Below are positions 18,586 through 26,922 of a stretch of 64,000 nt of DNA, piece after piece. Source of the DNA: Pseudohongiella acticola (GTDB lineage: Bacteria > Pseudomonadota > Gammaproteobacteria > Pseudomonadales > Pseudohongiellaceae). The stretch is taken from assembly GCF_001758195.1 (NCBI RefSeq), contig NZ_MASR01000002.1, forward strand, positions 310,001-374,000, written 5' to 3'. Under the pieces are notes generated by a model that saw only the letters and a program-made list of their open reading frames with translations, did no database searches and had not been told where the DNA came from. Within the stretch, counting starts at the first letter, position 1, and every line of letters starts with the position of its first letter. Position numbers and translations under genes: made by a program.

Positions 18586-20582
18586 GACTGTCCTCCTCGG
18601 CTAACGCGCACTTCTCGCATCATGCCTGGCATGTGATAAAGCAGGTGGCAATGATAGGCCCAGCGCCCCATCGCATCTGCCGTTACCAGATAGCTGATCG
18701 TGGAGCCCGGCTGCACAATAATGGTGTGCTTGCGAGGTATATAGTCAGGATCGCCCGTCTCAAGCTCGCTCCACATCCCGTGCAGGTGGATTGGATGCGC
18801 CATCATCGTATCGTTCACCAGTACGACGCGGACTCTTTCACCGAATTCGAGCTCAAGAGGCTGCGCATCAGCAAACGGGATGCCGTTAATAGACCACATG
18901 TAGCGATTCATATTTCCGGTGAGGTGGAGCTGGATTTCGCGTGACGGCTCTCTCCTATCGATGGTTGGATAGAGATTGCGGAGGTCTGCATAAGTCAGTA
19001 CGCGCCGACCGTATAGACGATCATGATCACGAAGCCCCAGCCCCGGATCGTGCAAGCCGTTCTGTGGCGAGTCGGCACGCATATCCACACCGGGACCGAA
19101 CTCGCTCTCCCGGTGGTAAATTTCGTTCCCTGCACCGAAGTTGCTGCCGAAGCCGGCCTTGCCCAGTGATGACGTTGTACCATGCTGGCTATGGTCGATC
19201 GCCCTGTCGGCCCCGCCGTGCTGACTGTGATCGAACTGCGGTTCGTTCATCATGTGCTGACTGTGGTCCATCAGCTGCTCGTTCATAACATGCTGGCTGT
19301 GGTCCATCGGCTGTTCGGCCGTGACGTGCTGACTATGATCTACCGCCATGTCGTCCATCTCGGCCATGTCGTGCCCGCCGTGGTCGGCTCCCATGCCCAT
19401 GTCCTCGTGCCCAAGCAGGGGGCGAGGGTCCATCGCAGGCACTGCAGCTTCCAAGCCTGGATCCGACGTCAGCGTACCGCGGGCGTAACCGCTGCGGTCA
19501 CTGGCCTGTGCGAAGACGGTAAAGGCAGCCTCTTCCACGGGTTCGACAATGACATCGTAGGTCTCGGCAACAGCGACACGAAACTCATCCACTGGCACCG
19601 GCCGGACGTTCTGGCCATCCGCAGCCACCACAGTCATCTTGAGACCCGGAATTCGAACATCGAACAATGTCATGGCAGCTGCATTGATAAAACGCAGCCT
19701 GACCTTCTCTCCTGGTTGAAAGATTCCGGTCCAGCCTTCATCCGGGGTTACACCGTTCATCAGAAAGGTATAGGTATAGCCAGTCACATCAGCCAGATCC
19801 GTCTGACTCATACGCATCCGGTTCCACATGGCCCGGTCTTTCCATGCTTGAACAACGCCTTTCTCTTTAACGTCCTGCCAAAGGTCGCCGGCGGTTCTTT
19901 CGTTGAAGTTATAGTAATGACTGGCCTTTTTGAGTTTTGCATAAAGATTTTCAGGCTCTTCATCTGTCCAGTCGGACAGCATCACCACGTACTCACGGTC
20001 ATAAAGAACCGGATCCGGCTCTTTGGGATCAATGATGATTGCGCCGTAGAGTCCGGTTTGTTCCTGAAATCCGGAATGACTGTGGTACCAGTAAGTGCCA
20101 TTTTGAACGACATCGAACTGGTACTCGAATGTCTCACCCGCCGGAATGCCAGCGAAACTGACGCCGGGAACCCCGTCCATGTCCTCCGGCAGTATCGCCC
20201 CGTGCCAGTGGATGGAGCTGAGGTGTGGCAGACGATTGGTGACCCGCAACGTCACCCGTTCACCTTCCTTCCAGCGCAATGTCGGTCCGGGCAAGCCCTG
20301 GTTGACTGTCGTGGCCACGCGCGGGCGACCAGTGAAGTTGACCTGTTTGTAATCTATGTCGAGATCGAACACATTGCCCGAAATTGTTTTAGTGTCCGTA
20401 GGCGCGGCGGCAGCTAAGAGACTCCGGGGAAAGGGCATGGCAGTCAGTGCCAGCGCAGAAGATGCGCCCAGTACGAAGCGTCTTCGGGCATGGCCGCCTT
20501 CCGGTAAGACGTCTGTTGACTCGATCGCAGGGGTTTGACTATAGAAGCGCCTTTTGCGCCCGGTTTTGACAGTAGGAAACAT
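18582..20582 (-). CDS. copA: CopA-type periplasmic multicopper oxidase
   Basis: This 666-residue copper-resistance oxidase carries a twin-arginine signal (RRRFVLGASS, near residue 33), so it is exported folded. Three cupredoxin domains carry all four copper-ligand motifs: HWHG (about 126-129), HSHSGFQEQTG (about 167), HPIHLHGM (about 597) and HCHLLYHMPGMM (about 644), the last containing the type 1 Cys-His pair. Between domains two and three is a Met/His-rich section (about 390-470) with five exact-period DHSQH repeats, presumably an extra copper-binding store. It should oxidise Cu(I) to Cu(II) in the periplasm. It forms an operon with copB downstream and probably with the small His/Cys-rich gene upstream. 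Confidence 0.94.
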   Translation of the reverse strand: MFPTVKTGRKRRFYSQTPAIESTDVLPEGGHARRRFVLGASSALALTAMPFPRSLLAAAAPTDTKTISGNVFDLDIDYKQVNFTGRPRVATTVNQGLPGPTLRWKEGERVTLRVTNRLPHLSSIHWHGAILPEDMDGVPGVSFAGIPAGETFEYQFDVVQNGTYWYHSHSGFQEQTGLYGAIIIDPKEPDPVLYDREYVVMLSDWTDEEPENLYAKLKKASHYYNFNERTAGDLWQDVKEKGVVQAWKDRAMWNRMRMSQTDLADVTGYTYTFLMNGVTPDEGWTGIFQPGEKVRLRFINAAAMTLFDVRIPGLKMTVVAADGQNVRPVPVDEFRVAVAETYDVIVEPVEEAAFTVFAQASDRSGYARGTLTSDPGLEAAVPAMDPRPLLGHEDMGMGADHGGHDMAEMDDMAVDHSQHVTAEQPMDHSQHVMNEQLMDHSQHMMNEPQFDHSQHGGADRAIDHSQHGTTSSLGKAGFGSNFGAGNEIYHRESEFGPGVDMRADSPQNGLHDPGLGLRDHDRLYGRRVLTYADLRNLYPTIDRREPSREIQLHLTGNMNRYMWSINGIPFADAQPLELEFGERVRVVLVNDTMMAHPIHLHGMWSELETGDPDYIPRKHTIIVQPGSTISYLVTADAMGRWAYHCHLLYHMPGMMREVRVSRGGQS
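19161..19340 (-). repeat. Five 36-bp repeats encoding the DHSQH metal-binding array in CopA
   Basis: The pentapeptide DHSQH starts at residues 415, 427, 439, 451 and 463, an exact 12-residue period. The unit is DHSQHVxxEQxM in the better preserved copies, decaying toward the C-terminal side. At the DNA level the units are imperfect direct repeats of 36 bp. Confidence 0.9.
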
Positions 20583-20724
20583 ACTGGCTCCATCAAGAAA
20601 TCGGTGTCTTTTGAGTCGATGAGGACTCGCAGGACGAGACAGCTAAGGGAGCCTGGGGCTCCGATAACACAAGACCTTGCACATCTAGCTCAAGCAGCTG
20701 AAATGCAGACGGATTTATCCTGTA

Positions 20725-21114
20725 TTAGCGGATAATCGGGGGGCGATAGAGGGGAGAGACAGACTGACTCGCAGCGAGCTGACTGGGAAGGCCGAATTTG
20801 TTCTCGGCAGTCAGCCGTTGATCGAAACCTGACAATGACTGTAATTGGGCAGGGTTGAAGCAGCCACCCAATGCACATTCACAATTGAACTTGCAACGCT
20901 CCTCATGATCAGTCATTCCGCTGTGAACATGACCTGAGTGCTCAGCCTCTTGATGCTCACCCATAGCATGGGCAGCATGATCCATAACAGGTACGGAACC
21001 GGAAGAGCGCTCGCCGTGTACAGGCAACGAAGTGGATGCCAATGATTGGCCGCAGACCGCAAGCAGGACGACAACAATTATCCATTTTGTATGTTTAAAC
21101 ATGGTCATAGGCAT
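20725..21114 (-). CDS. Small exported His/Cys-rich protein of the copper island
   Basis: This 129-residue protein has an N-terminal signal peptide (IIVVVLLAVCGQSLAST) and a mature part rich in possible metal ligands: MDHAAHAMGEHQEAEHSGHVH, followed by a Cys cluster CKFNCECALGGC. It ends in a basic, proline-rich tail. I do not recognise a named family; proteins of this kind often precede copA in copper clusters and are presumed periplasmic copper binders. It is upstream of copA on the same strand, 142 bases away. Two further in-frame ATGs follow the first (codons 3 and 5) and no strong ribosome binding site separates them. Confidence 0.72.
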   Translation of the reverse strand: MPMTMFKHTKWIIVVVLLAVCGQSLASTSLPVHGERSSGSVPVMDHAAHAMGEHQEAEHSGHVHSGMTDHEERCKFNCECALGGCFNPAQLQSLSGFDQRLTAENKFGLPSQLAASQSVSPLYRPPIIR

Positions 21115-21216
21115 AAGTGGCCACAGATGCGACTTTCATGTATGAGAACATCAATAAAATTCTCGATCGCAACATCGGGACGGCGATCCTATCATTTCTG
21201 CAAAGTCGATACAAAC

Positions 21217-21294
21217 ATGCTTGATACGGTTCGCACCGCCATTCACCAGCCTGACCGGATTGCGTTACGCGAAGAGTGGCAACGCGGCCTGTAG
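21217..21294 (+). pseudogene. 3' remnant of the island-split radical SAM gene
   Basis: Twenty-five codons reading MLDTVRTAIHQPDRIALREEW, then QRGL and a stop, look like the conserved C-terminus of the radical SAM family whose N-terminus is at 16358-16435. Orientation is the same. It has no ribosome binding site of its own and is followed within 35 bases by the convergent frmA, so it is best explained as the orphaned end of a gene interrupted by the metal-resistance island. Confidence 0.55.
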
Positions 21295-21328
21295 AAACAG
21301 GACCAACGCTGCCGCAAAACGCAAACTA

Positions 21329-22435
21329 TCAGTATAGAATAACGCTACGAATGGATTTGCCTTCGTGCATCAGATCAAAGGCATCATTAATTTTGTCCAG
21401 CGGCATGGTATGCGTGATCAGGTCATCAATATTAAGTTTGCCTTCCATGTACCAGTCGACAATCGTAGGCACATCGGTACGACCTCTGGCGCCACCAAAA
21501 GCGCTGCCGCGCCAGACTCGGCCCGTCACCAGTTGAAACGGCCGCGTTGAAATTTCCTGGCCCGCACCTGCGACTCCGATCACAATGGATTCGCCCCAAC
21601 CTTTGTGACAGGCCTCCAGTGCCTGCCGCATGGTGTTGACGTTGCCGATGCATTCGAAGGTATAGTCAGCGCCACCGCGAGTGATATCCACGATGGCTTC
21701 TACCACATCATGGACTTCTTTCGGGTTTATAAAATCGGTCATGCCGAATTTTTTCGCCAACTCAACCTTGGCCGGGTTTATATCAACGCCTACAATCTGT
21801 CGCGCTCCCACCATACGTGCCGCCTGTATCACATTAAGGCCAATGCCGCCCAGGCCGAACACCACCACTCGTGATCCGGGTTCAACTTTGGCATCGAACA
21901 CTACGGCCCCGACCCCGGTGGTGACACCGCAACCGATGTAGCAGACTTTGTCTACGGGCGCATCGTTGCGTATCTTTGCTACCGCAATTTCAGGCAATAC
22001 CGTGTAATTGGAGAACGTCGAACAACCCATGTAGTGCATCAATGGTTTGCCGTCCAGCGAAAACCGGCTGCTGCCATCAGGCATGACGCCTTTGCCCTGA
22101 GTCGTGCGAATGGCCTGACAGAGATTTGTTTTCGGGTGCAGGCAGTATTCGCACTCGCGGCACTCCGGTGTGTACAGCGGTATGACGGTATCGCCGACAG
22201 CCACTGATTTCACACCGGCGCCCACTTCAACCACAACGCCGGCGCCCTCATGGCCCAGAATGGTTGGGAACGCACCTTCCGGATCATCACCGGAGAGCGT
22301 GAACGCATCCGTGTGGCAAACGCCGGTGGCTTTCAACTCGACCAGCACTTCACCCGCTCTGGGGCCTTCCAGATCAACTTCCATTACTTCCAGCGGCTTG
22401 CCAGCACCAAACGCAACGGCGGCTCGTGTTTTCAT
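21329..22435 (-). CDS. frmA: S-(hydroxymethyl)glutathione dehydrogenase / class III alcohol dehydrogenase
   Basis: This 368-residue zinc-dependent dehydrogenase oxidises S-hydroxymethylglutathione (the spontaneous adduct of formaldehyde and glutathione) to S-formylglutathione with NAD+. Catalytic zinc ligands are visible at C40 (GVCHTDAF) and in GHEGAG (H62); structural zinc cysteines are at 92, 95, 98 and 106 (CRECEYC...C). The Rossmann motif is [15 protein letters not shown]. The protein is of family length. The ATG is chosen over an adjacent upstream GTG. It lies 51 bases downstream of fghA on the same strand, so the two detoxification steps are encoded together. Confidence 0.96.
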   Translation of the reverse strand: MKTRAAVAFGAGKPLEVMEVDLEGPRAGEVLVELKATGVCHTDAFTLSGDDPEGAFPTILGHEGAGVVVEVGAGVKSVAVGDTVIPLYTPECRECEYCLHPKTNLCQAIRTTQGKGVMPDGSSRFSLDGKPLMHYMGCSTFSNYTVLPEIAVAKIRNDAPVDKVCYIGCGVTTGVGAVVFDAKVEPGSRVVVFGLGGIGLNVIQAARMVGARQIVGVDINPAKVELAKKFGMTDFINPKEVHDVVEAIVDITRGGADYTFECIGNVNTMRQALEACHKGWGESIVIGVAGAGQEISTRPFQLVTGRVWRGSAFGGARGRTDVPTIVDWYMEGKLNIDDLITHTMPLDKINDAFDLMHEGKSIRSVILY

Positions 22436-22486
22436 CACTTCAATCCTCTGTTTGTGTCATTCGCGAGCCGGTGCCCGCGCATAGTT

Positions 22487-23317
22487 TCAGGCGAGCAGGT
22501 ATTTCGCGTGGAAACGAATATGCTCTTCAATAAATGTCGCAATAAAATAGTAGCTATGGTCGTAACCCGACTGAAAGCGGATGTCCGCGTCGGTCTTTTC
22601 GCTTAGCACCGTCGCCAGGTTTTCAGTCAGCAATTGCTCGGCGAGAAACTCGTCAGCCGTGCCTTGATCCACCAGCAACGGCAAGCTCAGGCCATGCTCC
22701 TTGATCAATTCAACGCTGTCATATTGCGCCCACTCGCTGCGATCATCACCCAGATAGCGGGCCAGGGCTTTTTGTCCCCACAGGCAGGCCATGGGATTGA
22801 CGATTGGCGCGAATGCCGATACGGAGGTGTATTGCGCCGGGTTTTTAATGGCGATGGTCAATGCGCCGTGTCCGCCCATGGAATGTCCGCTGATGGCTTT
22901 ATTGGCATTGACGGGCAAGTGTGTCGCCACGAACTGGGGTAACTCGTGCGCGATATAATCATACATGCGGTAATGCGCCTTCCACGGCGCCTGCGTGGCA
23001 TTGACGTAGAAACCAGCGCCCTGCCCCATATCATAACTGTCATCATCCGGCACCGCCGCACCGCGCGGGCTGGTGTCCGCAATGACCAGTGCGATGCCCA
23101 GCTCGGCAGCCACCCGTTGCGCGCCGGCTTTGGTACTGAAGTTCTCATCACTGCAGGTCAGACCGGACAACCAGTACAGCACCGGTACCGGATTCTGCGA
23201 CGACAGCCCGTGTGGCATAAACACAGAGAAGCGCATCACGCATTGCAGGGACTCGGAAGGATGTTCGATACGAAGCTGCTCACCACCGAACATGCGTTGA
23301 TTGCTGATGACTTTCAT
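22487..23317 (-). CDS. fghA: S-formylglutathione hydrolase
   Basis: This 276-residue alpha/beta hydrolase, esterase D type, releases formate and glutathione from S-formylglutathione. The nucleophile elbow is GHSMGGHG (Ser146), with the acid in LVDQGTADEFL (about 220) and the His in SGYDHSYYFIATF (about 255). The GLTCSDENFSTKAGAQRVA segment is diagnostic. The open frame extends 36 codons upstream, but the ATG at MKVISNQRMFGGEQ has GGAG a few bases before it and gives the usual family length. It is the first gene of a two-gene unit with frmA. Confidence 0.95.
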   Translation of the reverse strand: MKVISNQRMFGGEQLRIEHPSESLQCVMRFSVFMPHGLSSQNPVPVLYWLSGLTCSDENFSTKAGAQRVAAELGIALVIADTSPRGAAVPDDDSYDMGQGAGFYVNATQAPWKAHYRMYDYIAHELPQFVATHLPVNANKAISGHSMGGHGALTIAIKNPAQYTSVSAFAPIVNPMACLWGQKALARYLGDDRSEWAQYDSVELIKEHGLSLPLLVDQGTADEFLAEQLLTENLATVLSEKTDADIRFQSGYDHSYYFIATFIEEHIRFHAKYLLA

Positions 23318-23466
23318 ATTGGCTCCTGCATATCGGTTCCTGTCTATCGGATTCAGTCGTGTTTTGTTTGCAGTTGAGACGATAAACCACCACGCGCAAA
23401 AAAACCAATGCAATTGAGCACTCAAAAAGACGGCCCGCCATCATGGCAGCATCGTGTTACGTTGAC

Positions 23467-23475
23467 TGTTATAAT
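23467..23475 (+). promoter_or_regulatory. Extended -10 promoter for the thioredoxin fusion gene
   Basis: TGTTATAAT is a perfect extended -10 element (TGnTATAAT) with no good -35 at the usual distance. It would start transcription about 10 bases before the ATG at 23492, giving a very short leader. Confidence 0.5.
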
Positions 23476-23491
23476 GCCCGCCTGAAATACC

Positions 23492-24367
23492 ATGGCTGTC
23501 CTAAAGTCGCGATTGCGGCGCTTTCTCCATCGCTCAGAAAATACTAGTACGGAAATTGATTTGATCACAGTTGCTGGCCCATTTGCCCTGTCTGCCGAAC
23601 GCCTGCTGGTACTGGCTGGCTTTGCCGTTGCCGTGCTGGCGGGATGGCTGCTGAGCCGTCGTCGGGGACAAACAATGCCAGTGTCCACAACGCTGACCGG
23701 CATGCTGGTGGCGGGATTCATCAGCTCTCGCCTGGCCTTTATACTGTTGTACCTTGATGACTATCTGATCGAGCCCCTCAGTATGCTGGACGTACGTGAC
23801 GGCGGATTTCATTTCCCAAGCGGTGTGTTGGCAGCAGCGTTGGTTGGCCTTTTTCAGGGCTGGCGCAGTCCGGCCATCCGCAAACCCCTCAGTGTGGCCG
23901 TGTTCAGTGGTATAACGATATGGGGCCTGGGGCTCCTCAGCCTGACGCAGCTCCAGCCCGCCCGCCCGATGTTGCCGCCCATCTCACTGACAGCCATGAA
24001 CGGCGACAGCCTCAACTTGCAGACACTGAACAATCGCCCGATGGTGGTCAATCTGTGGGCTACCTGGTGCCTGCCCTGCCGGCGGGAAATGCCGGTACTG
24101 GAGCGCGCGCAGCAACGCGATACCTGGCTCAACTACGTGTTTATCAATCAGGCCGAATCCATTGCCCAGATTGAAAACTACCTGGCAGACGAAGGCTTGG
24201 ATCTGGACAATGTTCTGCTTGACGTCAGCGCTGTCTCCGGCCGCTTGCTGCAGACCCGGGGCCTGCCCAGCACCTATTTCTTTGACGCCGAAGGCAACAT
24301 GACAGACGTCCATGTCGGTGAGTTGTCACGGGCAACGCTGAATCAGCAACTGCGCAAATTGCGCTAG
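23492..24367 (+). CDS. Membrane-anchored TlpA-like thioredoxin with Lgt-like N-terminal domain
   Basis: This 291-residue protein has an N-terminal part (about 25-155) with four membrane segments, arranged like a shortened prolipoprotein diacylglyceryl transferase (Lgt) fold: ISSRLAFILLYLDDYLIEPLSMLDVRDGGF followed by FPSGVLAAALVG. The C-terminal part is a periplasmic thioredoxin domain of TlpA/ResA type with WATWCLPCRREMP (C193 and C196) and the cis-Pro segment RGLPSTYFFD. It should reduce periplasmic disulfides or serve cytochrome c maturation. The membrane part probably only anchors or relays electrons, since catalytic Lgt residues are not evident. It is divergent from fghA. Confidence 0.82.
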   Translation: MAVLKSRLRRFLHRSENTSTEIDLITVAGPFALSAERLLVLAGFAVAVLAGWLLSRRRGQTMPVSTTLTGMLVAGFISSRLAFILLYLDDYLIEPLSMLDVRDGGFHFPSGVLAAALVGLFQGWRSPAIRKPLSVAVFSGITIWGLGLLSLTQLQPARPMLPPISLTAMNGDSLNLQTLNNRPMVVNLWATWCLPCRREMPVLERAQQRDTWLNYVFINQAESIAQIENYLADEGLDLDNVLLDVSAVSGRLLQTRGLPSTYFFDAEGNMTDVHVGELSRATLNQQLRKLR

Positions 24368-24434
24368 TGCATGATAGACTTTTGCATCCAGAACAGACGA
24401 TTCAGGTAAACGACGTTTCAGGAGCAGGGCCGGC

Positions 24435-25016
24435 ATGAGCGACCAACAGGCTACTTTCAAGAGTTTTCAGGACAGTACCGAACAGGACTGGCAGATTATT
24501 GGCAAGGCATTCAAGGGGTTTGCCGGTGAATTACCCACCCGTGTCATCCGTCACCTGAGCCTGCTTGAGGGTGACTGTGGCGGATTTCCGGTTGACCGGC
24601 TTGAGCATTGTCTGCAAACCGCGACTCGCGCCTGGGAAGCCGGCGAAGACGAAGAATACGTGGTTGTGGCGCTGCTGCACGATATCGGCGATACCCTGGG
24701 TACTTACGATCACGGCGAGGTTGCTGCCGCGATACTGAAACCATTTGTCTCCGAAGCGAATCACTGGTTGCTGCGTCACCATCAGATTTTTCAGGGTTAT
24801 GACTACTTCCACCACCTGGGCGGCGACCGGGACATGCGGGACAAATACAGGGATTCACCGCATTACGAGTACACGCGGCATTTTTGCGAAGTTTACGATG
24901 GCAAAGCCTTCGACCCGGACTACAAATCCAGACCGCTGACGTTTTTTGTGCCCATGGTCGAACGTGTTATGGCCCGGCCCCGTAAAACCATTTTCAATGG
25001 CATCAAGGACGTTTAA
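24435..25016 (+). CDS. HD-domain protein, PhnZ-like
   Basis: This 193-residue single-domain HD protein has candidate metal ligands H58 (RLEHCLQTATRA), H82-D83 (ALLHDIGD), H93 and H115/H116 (RHHQIFQGYDYFHHLGGD). The HCLQTA and LLHDIGD spacing and the closing CEVYDGKAFDP segment resemble the PhnZ/TmpB branch, mixed-valence di-iron oxygenases that cleave organophosphonates, rather than ordinary phosphohydrolases. No phosphonate genes are nearby, so the substrate is open. A GGAG ribosome binding site precedes the ATG. Confidence 0.7.
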   Translation: MSDQQATFKSFQDSTEQDWQIIGKAFKGFAGELPTRVIRHLSLLEGDCGGFPVDRLEHCLQTATRAWEAGEDEEYVVVALLHDIGDTLGTYDHGEVAAAILKPFVSEANHWLLRHHQIFQGYDYFHHLGGDRDMRDKYRDSPHYEYTRHFCEVYDGKAFDPDYKSRPLTFFVPMVERVMARPRKTIFNGIKDV

Positions 25017-25053
25017 AGGAACGGGCCACGGTGGCTGCTTAGGTCCGAACGGG

Positions 25054-25257
25054 TTATTTACGCCCGAACGAATAATATGCCCCCACCACCAGCGCAATCG
25101 CACCGCCGATCAGGAACCACATGGTTTCGTCAGTGAAACGCCCGGTCATGGCTTCGGTCAGTTGATCACCCACCGATTGTGTTGACTGCCACCCGAAATA
25201 CAGCAATATCGCGCCTACCACCAGCAGAATCAATCCTAAAAGCTGTTTGCTTGGCAT
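25054..25257 (-). CDS. DUF3185 family small membrane protein
   Basis: This 67-residue protein has two hydrophobic segments (LLGLILLVVGAILLYFGW and MWFLIGGAIALVVGAYYSF) flanking a short acidic/polar loop with SVGDQLTEAMTGRFTDET. This matches the DUF3185 pattern. It ends in a Gly-Arg-Lys tail. The function is unknown. It is transcribed convergently with the HD-domain gene. Confidence 0.8.
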   Translation of the reverse strand: MPSKQLLGLILLVVGAILLYFGWQSTQSVGDQLTEAMTGRFTDETMWFLIGGAIALVVGAYYSFGRK

Positions 25258-25443
25258 AACCTGACTCCTGTTCAGTTATTGGTTTTTATTGCCTTGTGAT
25301 TCCTGTATCACTGACGATAGTAGCACACTCCCCTGATGTGCAATCCAGACAAATTGCGCCGTCCCGTCACCTGACTGCGCAGAACGCTTGTAACTTTAGC
25401 AAACGTCACTTAGAGTACCTGATAGTGTCGCATGGACGACGCT

Positions 25444-25472
25444 TTGCACAGAGGTCACAAACCCTCTATAAC
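25444..25472 (+). promoter_or_regulatory. Sigma-70 promoter for the PA2779/PA2778 pair
   Basis: TTGCAC (25444-25449) and TATAAC (25467-25472) are separated by exactly 17 bases. Transcription would start near 25480, leaving a leader of about 40 bases before the ATG at 25520. It is the only strong candidate in the 260-base gap. Confidence 0.7.
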
Positions 25473-25519
25473 GCAAGTTCAGCATGCTGATCATGTTTAA
25501 CCTAAAAAGGATGCCTTTC

Positions 25520-25900
25520 ATGATAAAAAATCTCAAAAAACCTGTAATGTACACAATGATGGCCGCGTTTTTGGCCGGTGGCATTCATGCCCCTGCGTCT
25601 GCGGACATGGTTGACAACAAGCAACTGGCGATGCAGTCAGAACTGCAAATGCAGCGCGACAGCGTCATGAGCCTGATGGCACGTGAAGATGTACAAAGCA
25701 CCATGATGGCCTATGGTATCAGCGCAAGCGACATTGAAAACCGTATCAACAACCTGACTGAAGCTGAACTGCTGCAGATTCAGGGACAACTTGATCAGCT
25801 CCCCGCCGGTGAAGGTGTACTGGGCGCGGTGCTGACCATTCTGCTGATTTTTATCCTGCTTGACCTTGCCGGTGTAACCGACATTTTCCCGGGCGTTTAA
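25520..25900 (+). CDS. PA2779 family exported protein
   Basis: This 126-residue protein starts with a signal-like segment (VMYTMMAAFLAGGIHAPASAD), continues with a helical, Met/Gln-rich central part (MQSELQMQRDSVMSLMAREDVQ) and the family motif YGISASDIENRINNLTEAEL, and closes with a membrane segment (LGAVLTILLIFILLDLAGVTDIFPGV). This is the layout of the PA2779 family. The chosen ATG has AAGG upstream; two earlier in-frame ATGs lack one. It is always found beside the PA2778-type peptidase, as here (19 bases on), which suggests that they act together. The function is unknown. Confidence 0.87.
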   Translation: MIKNLKKPVMYTMMAAFLAGGIHAPASADMVDNKQLAMQSELQMQRDSVMSLMAREDVQSTMMAYGISASDIENRINNLTEAELLQIQGQLDQLPAGEGVLGAVLTILLIFILLDLAGVTDIFPGV

Positions 25901-25919
25901 GCCTGCAGGCACGAAACGC

Positions 25920-26861
25920 ATGAAACAGCTGCTGTTGAGTCTGTTTAGTATCATCGTACTGGCCTCCTGTGTGACACCGCCACAATCTGCGGCGTTGTTG
26001 CGCGAGAGGCCAGCACAATTCAACGATGCTGTTCTTGTACCCGATGTGCCCTTCCATCCACAGGAAGATTACCAGTGCGGTCCCGCCGCACTGGCCACTG
26101 TGCTCGGCGCCAGCCAGCTACAGGTAAACCCGGAAGAACTGGTGCCTCTGGTCTATGTGCCAGAACGCCAGGGATCGTTTCAGGTTGAAATGATTGCGGC
26201 AGCCCGCAGTTACGGCCGCCTCGCCTATCAATTACCGCCAACGCTACAGGCCATGTTTAGCGAAGTCAGACGTGGTCATCCGGTACTGGTCATGCAGAAT
26301 CTGGGACTGGATTGGTATCCACAATGGCACTTTGCCGTAGTCAAGGGTTTTGACCTGCAGAAAGGCCTGGTGGTACTCAATTCGGCTCTCACTGAAAACT
26401 ACCAGGTGTCACTGGCAACATTCGAGCGAACCTGGGCACGAGCCGATCACTGGGCCGTGCTGGTTGTGGAGCCAGGCATTGTGCCGCTGGCAGCAGAGCC
26501 GGATCGTTACTTCAACGCGGTTGTCGCCCTGGAAGGCAACAACCCCGTCGAACTGGTCAGCCCGGCTTACCAGAGTGGCCTGACTCGCTGGCCCGACAAC
26601 AACAATCTACTGATGGGTTATGGCAACCTGCTGTATGGTCAGGGCGATACTGACGGTGCAGCGATTCACTACCAGCGTACGATCAACGCCCACCCCGACT
26701 ACGCGCCCGCCTACAACAATCTGGCGCAGATACGTCTGCAACAACAGGATCTGGAGCAGGCCATGACATTGGCGGAAAAAGCCATTGAGCTGGGCGGTGA
26801 CTTCAGTGACAATTACCAGCGAACCCGCCAGCGCATTCAGGCCGCGATCGATAGTCAATGA
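25920..26861 (+). CDS. PA2778 family cysteine peptidase lipoprotein
   Basis: This 313-residue lipoprotein has a type II signal peptide with lipobox LASC (Cys17). A C39-like papain-fold peptidase domain follows (about 38-190): catalytic Cys53 in YQCGPAALATVLG and the His in WHFAVVKGFD (about 138). The C-terminal third contains tetratricopeptide repeats (LLYGQGDTDGAAIHYQRTI; YAPAYNNLAQIRL). C39-type domains process leader peptides or act as inactive peptide-binding modules; the substrate here is unknown. It is co-transcribed with the PA2779-type gene. Confidence 0.87.
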   Translation: MKQLLLSLFSIIVLASCVTPPQSAALLRERPAQFNDAVLVPDVPFHPQEDYQCGPAALATVLGASQLQVNPEELVPLVYVPERQGSFQVEMIAAARSYGRLAYQLPPTLQAMFSEVRRGHPVLVMQNLGLDWYPQWHFAVVKGFDLQKGLVVLNSALTENYQVSLATFERTWARADHWAVLVVEPGIVPLAAEPDRYFNAVVALEGNNPVELVSPAYQSGLTRWPDNNNLLMGYGNLLYGQGDTDGAAIHYQRTINAHPDYAPAYNNLAQIRLQQQDLEQAMTLAEKAIELGGDFSDNYQRTRQRIQAAIDSQ

Positions 26862-26922
26862 CACCTGTCCGGCTGAACTCATGCCCATTTGCAGCGCCTA
26901 TTTGGTTAAAGCACCTGGATAG

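Noticed and set aside
19161-19340. Regular repeats considered as a CRISPR array
   Set aside because: The repeats are contiguous, in frame and encode the metal-binding section of CopA; there are no spacers or cas genes.
19182-20417. 411-codon open frame on the plus strand
   Set aside because: It is antisense to copA; the repetitive His/Val-rich section is the reverse complement of the DHSQH repeats, not a real protein.
16436-21216. Metal island considered as a transposon
   Set aside because: No transposase, integrase or terminal inverted repeats could be seen at the proposed boundaries, so it is reported only as an island.
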